From Clostridia bacterium (GTDB lineage: Bacteria > UBA6262 > WVXT01): DNA of 5,576 nucleotides. The DNA lies in NCBI GenBank assembly GCA_030671905.1, contig DAOVHK010000095.1, positions 1 to 5,576 on the forward strand. Reading direction: 5' to 3'. The notes under the pieces were generated by a model. That model was not told the origin of the DNA and did no database searches. It saw nothing but the letters and a program-made list of their open reading frames with translations. Below are positions 1 through 5,576 of this stretch, piece by piece. The translations under genes and the position numbers were made by a program. The stretch's first letter is position 1. Each line of letters begins with the position of its first letter.

Positions 1-44
1 AGCCCTCCCGAATAGGCTAAAACAACCTTTCTTACCTTTTCCAT
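1..44 (-). CDS. argG: Argininosuccinate synthase, N-terminal fragment cut by the window edge
   Basis: Only 14 complete codons and part of the next are present. They read MEKVRKVVLAYSGG and would continue with Leu. The VVLAYSGGL string is the ATP-binding PP-loop at the very start of argininosuccinate synthase, which joins citrulline and aspartate using ATP. The start is supported by AGGAGGGG just upstream (54-47). An in-frame GTG lies one codon earlier, so the start could shift by one codon. The 12-base gap after the argD stop and the shared pathway indicate co-transcription with argD. The short length limits certainty, although the motif is highly characteristic and the context fits. Confidence 0.88.
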   Translation of the reverse strand, partial: MEKVRKVVLAYSGG

Positions 45-56
45 CACCCCTCCTAT

Positions 57-1244
57 TTAAGAACTTAGAATTTTATCTAAGGTACCCACTAATTTATCTA
101 TATCGTTATTATTAATTATCAATGGAGGTAGAAATCTCAGAACCTTCTTCTGAGTGCAATTAATAAGGATTCCTTGTTCCAGACACTTCTTTACAATCTC
201 CTCTCCCTCTTCTTTTAACTCCATTCCCACCATTAAGCCCAATCCCCGTACTTGTTTAATCCTCTTAGGATATTTAGATTTTAATTCATTCAGACGCTTC
301 ATGAAATAGTTGCCTGTCACTTTCACATTGTTCAACAACTTACCATTCAGTAGTTTAACTGCTGCCAGTCCTGCAGCAACGGAGACCGGATTGCCTCCAA
401 AGGTTGAGCCATGGTTACCATATCCGAAAAGCTTAGCTATTCTATCCTTAGCGATAGTTGCCCCCAGGGGCAATCCGCCACCCACTCCCTTAGCTAAAGT
501 CAAGATATCAGGTTTTATCCCGTAGTGCTGATATGCAAACATTTTCTCTGTCCGACCCATCCCTGACTGTATCTCGTCAAAAATTAACAGGAGCTTAAAT
601 TTATTACATAACCTGCGTAACCCTCTGAGGAACTCACGAGTGGCAACTTGAACACCCCCCTCTCCCTGAACAGGCTCCACCATTATAGCACAAGTATTAC
701 CATTAATCGCTTTTTCCACTGTAGAAAGCTCATTAAACTTTGCCTGCTTAAATCCAGATAATAGAGGGGTAAAACCCTTCTGAAACTTTTTCTGCTTAGT
801 AGCTGAGAGGGTAGCCAGCGTTCTCCCGTGAAAAGAGTTCTCAAAAACAATAATTTTGTATCTATTCTCCCTTTTACTCCCCTGCAGATGACCATACTTC
901 CTGGCAAGTTTTATCGCACATTCGTTGGCTTCTGCTCCACTATTAGAAAAAAAGACCTTGCCCGGAATAGATAATTTCACCAACTTCTCCGCCAGCTCAA
1001 CCTGTAGATGGTCATAGTATAGATTCGAAATATGCAGATGCTTTATTATTTGCTCCTTTATTGCCTTCAGGATCTGGGGATGACAATGCCCTAAATTATT
1101 AACAGACAGACCGCTAAAAAAGTCAAGATACTTCTTGCCTTCTTTAGACCAGATATATTTCCCTTTAGCCCTGTTAACTGTTAGCGGGTAACGTTTATAC
1201 GTTCCCATAATAAATTTTTTGTCAGAAACCATCAAATCCCCCAT
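57..1244 (-). CDS. argD: Acetylornithine aminotransferase
   Basis: A 395-residue fold-type I, class III PLP-dependent aminotransferase. It moves an amino group from glutamate to N-acetylglutamate semialdehyde to give N-acetylornithine. Motifs seen are MGTYKRYP (13-20), VNNLGHCHP (48-56), the PLP phosphate-binding NSGAEANE (101-108), SFHGRT (137-142), EPVQGEGG (190-197), FDEIQSGMGR (222-231, with the PLP-ring Asp D223), the Schiff-base lysine K252 in LAKGVGGG, STFGGNP (280-286) and R370 in VLRFLPPLII. The INCT...VLRFLPPLI ending is typical of ArgD. Some ArgD proteins also serve lysine synthesis as succinyl-diaminopimelate aminotransferase, which sequence cannot exclude. The start is uncertain: ATG 1244 has only a weak AGG eight bases upstream, while ATG 1232 (codon 5) has GGGGGA five bases upstream. 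The gene probably has its own promoter, and argG follows after 12 bases. Confidence 0.96.
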   Translation of the reverse strand: MGDLMVSDKKFIMGTYKRYPLTVNRAKGKYIWSKEGKKYLDFFSGLSVNNLGHCHPQILKAIKEQIIKHLHISNLYYDHLQVELAEKLVKLSIPGKVFFSNSGAEANECAIKLARKYGHLQGSKRENRYKIIVFENSFHGRTLATLSATKQKKFQKGFTPLLSGFKQAKFNELSTVEKAINGNTCAIMVEPVQGEGGVQVATREFLRGLRRLCNKFKLLLIFDEIQSGMGRTEKMFAYQHYGIKPDILTLAKGVGGGLPLGATIAKDRIAKLFGYGNHGSTFGGNPVSVAAGLAAVKLLNGKLLNNVKVTGNYFMKRLNELKSKYPKRIKQVRGLGLMVGMELKEEGEEIVKKCLEQGILINCTQKKVLRFLPPLIINNNDIDKLVGTLDKILSS

Positions 1245-1253
1245 TAGTTCTAC

Positions 1254-1271
1254 CTAGAATAAAAATTGCCT
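1254..1271 (-). promoter_or_regulatory. Weak ArgR-operator (ARG box)-like site
   Basis: The 18-base minus-strand segment with core AATTTTTATTC agrees with the E. coli ARG-box consensus (WNTGAATWWWWATTCANW) at 14 of 18 positions. Several of the matched positions are degenerate. The mismatches fall in the outer T-G of the left arm and near the end of the right arm. The site spans the predicted transcription start of argD, where a repressor would block initiation. Only one box is seen, whereas ArgR commonly binds paired boxes, so this is tentative. Confidence 0.3.
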
Positions 1272-1274
1272 TAT

Positions 1275-1303
1275 AGTATACTAAAAAAAGGAAAAAATAG
1301 CAA
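1275..1303 (-). promoter_or_regulatory. Predicted sigma70-type promoter for argD-argG
   Basis: On the minus strand, a -35-like TTGCTA (1303-1298) is followed by exactly 17 bases, largely T, and then a -10-like TATACT (1280-1275). The -10 box lies within the palindrome TAGTATACTA. The start of transcription would fall near 1268, about 24 bases before the first argD ATG. Position, spacing and box quality all agree, but AT-rich DNA produces such matches easily. Confidence 0.6.
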
Positions 1304-1315
1304 TAATTGGGGGGC

Positions 1316-1351
1316 GGACGCAGTTTATGCCGATTTTTCGGCGTGCCGTCC
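1316..1351 (-). other. Imperfect hairpin just after the argB stop
   Basis: Read on the minus strand, the base after the argB TAG begins a two-tier inverted repeat. An outer GGACG (1351-1347) pairs with CGTCC (1320-1316). An inner GCCGA (1342-1338) pairs with TCGGC (1333-1329) around an AAAA loop. The element is GC-rich in an AT-rich gap. It is not a standard intrinsic terminator: a C-run follows it, and the T-rich tract (from about 1297) starts some 18 bases later. It could slow or partly end transcription, or protect the 3' end of the comEC-argB message. Function is inferred. Confidence 0.5.
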
Positions 1352-2143
1352 CTACTCTATAATTTTGGTCCCTCCCAATTTCATCTGTTTATCAATGAGA
1401 GGCGAAAGAGCATCCTTTTTTCGACCATCAAGGACATCTATCTCTTTTACGCCTTTCTGGAGGGCTTGGACGCAGGAATTTATCTTAGGAATCATCCCCG
1501 CAGTAATCGTTCCCTTTCTCACCAGCTCCTCAACCTCTTCTATTCTTATCTGTTCAATTACAGATTTCTCATCTTGAGGATTTTCCAGAATGCCTGGTAC
1601 ATCAGTTAAGAAGGCTAACCTTTCTGCTCCAATATTTGCTGAAAACTGGGAGGCAAAGATATCGGCATTGATGTTATAAGTAATCCCTTTTCTATCCATA
1701 GCCATAGGAGAGATAACCGGGATGAAACCATTATCCAAAAGGATGTGTAGAATTTCAGGATTTACTCTCTCCACTTCAGCCACATATCCCAAATCATGTT
1801 TTCCTTCCAGCTTCTTCGCTTCTACTAAAAAAGCATCCTTCCCTGAAATGCCCACAGCCCTCCCTCCCAAAAGATTAATCCTCCCCACTATCCTGCGATT
1901 TATACCTGCCAGAACCATTTCCACAATTTCCAGACTTTCACCATCTGTGTACCTTTGTCCTTTGACAAATCTCGTCTTCTTACCCAAACCACCCAGCTTT
2001 TCAGTAATTTCCAGCCCACCACCATGAACAATGACTGGATGTTTCCCTCCCTTTGCCAGCGAGATAACATTTTTCAGGTGACTATCCAACACTGCCTGTT
2101 TCAAAAGTTTCCCGCCAATTTTTATTACTAATAAATCTTTCAA
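1352..2143 (-). CDS. argB: Acetylglutamate kinase (N-acetyl-L-glutamate 5-kinase)
   Basis: A 263-residue cytosolic amino-acid kinase that phosphorylates N-acetylglutamate with ATP, the second step of arginine synthesis. Visible residues are K8 with the glycine pair in VIKIGG, the HGGG loop (40-43), R64 in GQRYTD, GISGKD (98-103), YNINAD (156-161, with N159 and D161), LTDVPGIL (179-186), K220 in GMIPKINS and the C-terminal GGTKII. HGGG and NINAD favour the N-acetylglutamate enzyme over LysZ/LysW-linked kinases. The protein begins directly at the first beta strand, as E. coli ArgB does. It lacks the extra N-terminal helix of arginine-inhibited hexameric kinases, so feedback inhibition by arginine may be absent (inference). 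The start is TTG, supported by GAGGGGG four bases upstream. It overlaps the comEC stop as TTGA, which suggests translational coupling. A hairpin follows the TAG stop immediately. Confidence 0.95.
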   Translation of the reverse strand: MKDLLVIKIGGKLLKQAVLDSHLKNVISLAKGGKHPVIVHGGGLEITEKLGGLGKKTRFVKGQRYTDGESLEIVEMVLAGINRRIVGRINLLGGRAVGISGKDAFLVEAKKLEGKHDLGYVAEVERVNPEILHILLDNGFIPVISPMAMDRKGITYNINADIFASQFSANIGAERLAFLTDVPGILENPQDEKSVIEQIRIEEVEELVRKGTITAGMIPKINSCVQALQKGVKEIDVLDGRKKDALSPLIDKQMKLGGTKIIE

Positions 2144-4488
2144 TATTCCCCCTCTCTCATTGGTTCTATCTGGAAAGACTTCCCATCAGTTCTTATAACG
2201 ATAGCGCCATTCTTAGAAGTAGAAAAAAATTTTATCTTACTATACCTTTCTTCCAATTTTCTAACCTGAAACTTGGTAGATATTATACCATATTTAGGAG
2301 CCACTTTATATAAGAATTTTGGAGATACCAGCCCTCTACCATGATTAGGTATCTGCAGAATATCGCTTTCAATCTCTTCTCTGGTTAATTCCTCCTGGAC
2401 CTCATAATCAATATCTCCTGTGAATAGAATTCCAAAATCTCTGTAGCTCAACTTCATAACTAAAGAATTACTATCAATATTCCCTCTCATAATTCTGGGA
2501 TTCAGAATATGAAGTTTTACATCTTTATATTCAACTTTTTCGTCATAAGCTATATATTTCAGGGGAATTCTCTTCTCTTTGATAATCTGAAAGAACTCAT
2601 CAACAAGGTCATCATTGTAATTTTGTCCATTATAGTACACTTTTTTTACTTTAAATTTTTTCAAAATAGGAATTAAACCTCTTATATGGTTATAATGGGG
2701 GTGAGTCAAAAAGATAGTGTCTATCCTGGAGACGCCATTTTTCAATAAGTAAGGAATTACTACTTTTTCTCCTATATCGAATTTTCCTATTACGCCACCA
2801 CCGTCTATTAATATGTCTCTCCTGTCAGGCAGTCTGAGGTGGATGGCATCTCCCTGTCCCACATCGAGAAAAGTAATCGATAGATTATGGGAAGGTAATA
2901 GTTTCTTTCCAGTTATTGAGAATAGAAAAATAAGGGGAAAAAACAGGAGAAGCCTGCGAGCAAAGCGGGAAGATTCTATTTTCGGCAAAAAGACAAAGAA
3001 AAGGTAGTAAGCTAACAAAAATATAAGAGAAGGACTCACTACGTATTTAAACGAAAATGGTAATGAAGCAAAAAATCCAACACATCTGAGTAGAATAATT
3101 ATAAATAGCCTGTTAATTGTGTTAATGGCCTGAGCAAGCCCCAGTGAGAAAAGACCAAATATTGATGCGGCAAATCCCAGGGCTATAATTATAGCAACCT
3201 GAGGAACAACCAGAATGTTGGAGATTAAAGCAATTAAGGAAATTTTATTAAAGTAGAAGGCAACTATGGGATAGACACCAACCAATGCTCCAGCAGAGAC
3301 TCCCAGCGAAGTTAAAATGTAAGTAATGAACTTACGAGGTTTACTGAAACGAAAATAACCCAGGAAATGGGGAGTAAGATAGAGGATTCCTAAGGTTGCC
3401 ATAAATGAGAGTTGAAACCCAACATCAAATAGAGTAAAAGGATTCAACAGTAGAATAATCAAAGCAGCGAGAGCTAAACTATTATATAGATGTCTATCCC
3501 GTTCCAGAAGAATGGCTACCAGCCCGCAGGTAGCCATTATTGATGCCCTTATAGCAGAGGGCCGACCACCAGCCACCTGAGCATATAGAATGACCACCAA
3601 TATTGTCAAAAAATAGGTTGTCTTTTTGGGAATTCCCATTACCCGAAAGAAGGCATAGAATATGAAAAGGACTAACCCAACGTGCAACCCGCTTACAGCC
3701 AATGTGTGGATTACTCCGGCATCAGTAAATATCCCTTGAATCTGTCTGGGTAAAGCAGTTCTCTCTCCCAGCATCACCCCCGCAAGAATTGAAGATTCCA
3801 ATTGAGGGAGGGTGTTCTTGATAACGAATTCTATTCTTCTTCGAATTTTTAAAATAACCGAACGGAAGATGCCTATTCTTGCTTTTCCCAATTTTTCAAT
3901 ATCCTCACTCTTATAGATGGAAAAGAGTGAATGGATATTCCGATAGCTTAGATATTTTCGATAGTCGAATACTCCTGGGTTAGTTGACGCAAAAGGAGAG
4001 GAAAGTCTACCATAAATGTTCAGTCTATCTCCATAATTTATTTCGGTTGGCTCAGAAGTATAGAGAAAGACCTGCGTTTTTCCTGTTACTTCTATTTCTC
4101 TCTTATCAGTGGTTAATCTTTCACAAGCTAAAACAAAATTGATTTTTTCTGACGACTTCTTAGGAATTGACACGACAACACCAGTAAGGCGACTTCTCTT
4201 TTGAGTTTGAAAAGAAATACAGCGGCTTATCTCATCAGGAGGTAGAAGGTGGGTTCCCAAATGGCGGGTAATTCCCAAAGAGAGGAAGGCTAAAACGGAA
4301 AAGATTAAAGCAATAGTTCCGCGATTTCGCTGAAGGATAAAATAGAAAACTGAAGCCAGTCCGAAGAAAGATAAAAAGATTATTAGAAACCAGAAATATT
4401 TAGCTCCCGCGAAGAAATTGCCCAGGAGAATTCCTAAAATATAACTGATAACAGTCAAGATGAGTGGCGTTAAACCAAATTTCCTCAT
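2140..4488 (-). CDS. comEC: ComEC/Rec2-family competence membrane protein
   Basis: A 782-residue polytopic inner-membrane protein of normal family length. ComEC forms the channel that brings single-stranded DNA into the cytoplasm during natural transformation. Order of parts: about three N-terminal membrane segments (roughly 7-24, 30-51, 57-73); a soluble DUF4131/OB-like region (about 85-195) ending in the typical NPGVFDYRKYL; the Competence membrane domain (about 225-525) with LAVSGLHVGLV (263-273), GGRPSAIRAS (307-316) and FDVGFQLSF; and a C-terminal metallo-beta-lactamase-like domain (about 535-782) with FLDVGQGDAIHL, LIDGGG, THPHYNH (595-601), LFTGDI (688-693) and IPNHGR (713-718). In this last domain the signature Asp is N600 and the usual HHGS is NHGR, so its nuclease function is doubtful. 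The reading frame is intact. AAGGA lies seven bases before the ATG. The stop overlaps argB by four bases. No other competence gene is in view, so a role in DNA uptake is inferred from family only. Confidence 0.95.
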   Translation of the reverse strand: MRKFGLTPLILTVISYILGILLGNFFAGAKYFWFLIIFLSFFGLASVFYFILQRNRGTIALIFSVLAFLSLGITRHLGTHLLPPDEISRCISFQTQKRSRLTGVVVSIPKKSSEKINFVLACERLTTDKREIEVTGKTQVFLYTSEPTEINYGDRLNIYGRLSSPFASTNPGVFDYRKYLSYRNIHSLFSIYKSEDIEKLGKARIGIFRSVILKIRRRIEFVIKNTLPQLESSILAGVMLGERTALPRQIQGIFTDAGVIHTLAVSGLHVGLVLFIFYAFFRVMGIPKKTTYFLTILVVILYAQVAGGRPSAIRASIMATCGLVAILLERDRHLYNSLALAALIILLLNPFTLFDVGFQLSFMATLGILYLTPHFLGYFRFSKPRKFITYILTSLGVSAGALVGVYPIVAFYFNKISLIALISNILVVPQVAIIIALGFAASIFGLFSLGLAQAINTINRLFIIILLRCVGFFASLPFSFKYVVSPSLIFLLAYYLFFVFLPKIESSRFARRLLLFFPLIFLFSITGKKLLPSHNLSITFLDVGQGDAIHLRLPDRRDILIDGGGVIGKFDIGEKVVIPYLLKNGVSRIDTIFLTHPHYNHIRGLIPILKKFKVKKVYYNGQNYNDDLVDEFFQIIKEKRIPLKYIAYDEKVEYKDVKLHILNPRIMRGNIDSNSLVMKLSYRDFGILFTGDIDYEVQEELTREEIESDILQIPNHGRGLVSPKFLYKVAPKYGIISTKFQVRKLEERYSKIKFFSTSKNGAIVIRTDGKSFQIEPMREGEY
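2148..2154 (-). promoter_or_regulatory. Ribosome binding site deciding the TTG start of argB
   Basis: GAGGGGG sits four bases before TTG at 2143, inside the last codons of comEC. The protein aligns from its first residues with the beginning of short ArgB proteins. No ATG or GTG is better placed, so TTG is the likely start. Confidence 0.75.
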
Positions 4489-4587
4489 TCAATGGTCCTT
4501 GTGTGAGGCCAACTCGGTTGATACGAATCTCTGAGATAGGAAAAATGTGGTGAGATTTACTATTAAGCAGGACTTCTTCTATCTAAG

Positions 4588-5541
4588 CTATTTCTCTAAT
4601 ATAACAGGATTCCTTAAATTAACTATTCCCTCAGCAATAGACTCAATCACGTCACCCGGCTGAAGTCCTTCCTCAGGACCCGCTGGAGGGCTAGCTGTGG
4701 AAAATATGTCTCCCGGCTCTAAAGTCATAATATCGCTTAAGAATTCGAGAATTTCTGGTATCTTGAAAATCAAATTCTTTGTGCTCGACTCACACTCGAC
4801 TTTGCCATTTCTCTTTCTAATCATTTTTACATTATGGGGGTCAGGAACTTCATCCTTAGTCACAATCCAGGGACCCATAGGGCAAAAAGTGTCAAACGCC
4901 TTACACCTCTGTTGATACATTACATGGCCGGGCTGAATCATCTCTATATCGTGAGCTGTCACATCTACAATCATTGTATAACCAAAAATATAATCATATG
5001 CTTTCTCTTTGGGAATGTGTTTACCTTTCTTTCCAATCACCACCGTGAACTCCCACTCCTGGAAAAGACATTTGGAAGATGTCCCCGGCCATCTCCCCCC
5101 TTTGGGTATCACGATGGGCTCATCAGGACCTATCACCGTAGACTGGGTTCTGATGAAAAAGACAGGAACCTCGGGCTTCGGATACCCTAACTGCTTACGA
5201 TAATCTTCATAGTTGATGCCAATACAGACTATCTTGGGAGGTCTGGGAATAGGGGCTTTCAATTTCACTTTTTCCAGGGGAAAAACAGCACCCGGCACAT
5301 TGAATTTTTCACCCTCAACATAATTAATTATCTCTTTGGCCGCTTTAAGCGCAGGCTCTCCAGCTGCAATAAATTCCACCATGGAAACGGGAACAGTCCG
5401 GCAGGCGGTCTCCTCGGGATTGGTAACCTTTTTAACCTTCGATAAATAGCTGACGCATGCTCTATTCAGGTCTATCACATTTTTTTCCAGGACCACGCCA
5501 ACTCTTAACCTTCCCCCTTCTTCAAAAGTTACAAATTTCAT
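4588..5541 (-). CDS. Fumarylacetoacetate hydrolase (FAH) family protein
   Basis: A 317-residue protein with the usual FAH layout: a small N-terminal domain (about residues 1-90) and a C-terminal mixed-beta-roll catalytic domain (about 100-315). Visible family marks are KIVCIGINYEDY (103-114), the metal-ligand pair in QEWEFTVVIG (E162 and E164), the third acidic ligand D193 in IVDVTAHD, K214 in CKAFDTF, MTLEPGD (272-278) and the terminal GIVNLRNPV. Members act on 2-keto or 2,4-diketo acids, as cytosolic Mg/Mn-dependent hydrolases, decarboxylases, isomerases or hydratases. The substrate cannot be read from sequence. Two features are odd: the His and Glu that form the lid dyad in FAHD1-type enzymes are Y114 and Q117, and the usual GTPAG loop reads ASPPAG. 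The ATG start is supported by AGGAGG six bases upstream. The gene ends about 99 bases before comEC, on the same strand. The family call is secure and the reaction is unknown. Confidence 0.93.
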   Translation of the reverse strand: MKFVTFEEGGRLRVGVVLEKNVIDLNRACVSYLSKVKKVTNPEETACRTVPVSMVEFIAAGEPALKAAKEIINYVEGEKFNVPGAVFPLEKVKLKAPIPRPPKIVCIGINYEDYRKQLGYPKPEVPVFFIRTQSTVIGPDEPIVIPKGGRWPGTSSKCLFQEWEFTVVIGKKGKHIPKEKAYDYIFGYTMIVDVTAHDIEMIQPGHVMYQQRCKAFDTFCPMGPWIVTKDEVPDPHNVKMIRKRNGKVECESSTKNLIFKIPEILEFLSDIMTLEPGDIFSTASPPAGPEEGLQPGDVIESIAEGIVNLRNPVILEK

Positions 5542-5547
5542 AATACG

Positions 5548-5553
5548 CCTCCT
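5548..5553 (-). promoter_or_regulatory. Ribosome binding site of the FAH-family gene
   Basis: A perfect AGGAGG lies six bases before the ATG at 5541 and fixes that start. Only 35 bases upstream of the gene are in the window. No promoter can be recognised in them. Confidence 0.85.
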
Positions 5554-5576
5554 CTTAAAATGAACTCAATCAAGCT

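Noticed and set aside
1316..1351. Calling the hairpin after argB an intrinsic terminator
   Set aside because: A C-run rather than a U-run follows the stem, and the T-rich tract is too far downstream, so only a structural element is reported.
1266..1609. Two overlapping plus-strand open frames across the argB end and the argB-argD gap
   Set aside because: They are antisense to a clear argB, have no recognisable domain, and run through the intergenic hairpin.
1352..2143. The kinase as a LysZ/ArgX-type LysW-linked aminoadipate or glutamate kinase
   Set aside because: It has the HGGG loop and NINAD motif of ArgB and lies beside argD and argG. No LysW-like carrier is visible.
2140..4488. comEC as a degraded pseudogene, because of the altered active-site residues
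   Set aside because: The frame is intact over 782 codons, and the membrane and OB-like domains keep their conserved motifs. The changes are limited to specific sites.
4527..4537. Short palindrome ATCTCAGAGAT in the gap before comEC
   Set aside because: It has five-base arms and no adjacent promoter boxes or T-tract. This length is expected by chance, and nothing else was recognisable in the 4489-4587 gap.
4697..5203. Several plus-strand open frames opposite the FAH-family gene
   Set aside because: They mirror a well-supported gene, have no convincing ribosome binding site and resemble no family.

Overview
The window is a compact stretch of bacterial chromosome in which every recognisable gene lies on the minus strand. 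Transcription therefore runs from high to low coordinates. The order is: a fumarylacetoacetate-hydrolase (FAH) family protein (5541-4588), a full-length ComEC/Rec2-type competence membrane protein (4488-2140), acetylglutamate kinase ArgB (2143-1352), acetylornithine aminotransferase ArgD (1244-57), and the first 14 codons of argininosuccinate synthase ArgG (44 to the window edge). Strong purine-rich ribosome binding sites, a TTG start, moderately AT-rich DNA and short gaps indicate a bacterium. No gene is diagnostic of a phylum. An uncultivated lineage is possible, but that is a guess.

The three arg genes are consecutive parts of arginine synthesis. ArgB phosphorylates N-acetylglutamate, ArgD transaminates the acetylated semialdehyde, and ArgG joins citrulline to aspartate. 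argC, argJ, argF and argH are not in the window, and argF is not in its frequent place between argD and argG. comEC and argB share four bases (TTGA), so ArgB translation probably depends on ComEC translation. A gap of about 107 bases separates argB from argD. It holds an imperfect hairpin right after the argB stop, a good sigma70-type promoter (TTGCTA, 17 bases, TATACT) and a weak match to an ArgR operator over the predicted transcription start. argD-argG therefore probably has its own promoter, while argB can be read from the comEC side.

The most noteworthy protein observations are substitutions at conserved sites. The C-terminal metallo-beta-lactamase-like domain of ComEC has Asn where the HxHxDH signature normally has Asp, and Asn-His-Gly-Arg where His-His-Gly-Ser is usual. 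The FAH protein keeps its three acidic metal ligands but has Tyr and Gln at the positions that form the His/Glu lid dyad in FAHD1-type enzymes. No mobile element, CRISPR array, RNA gene or clearly new system was found. This is mostly an ordinary housekeeping region with some unusual details.
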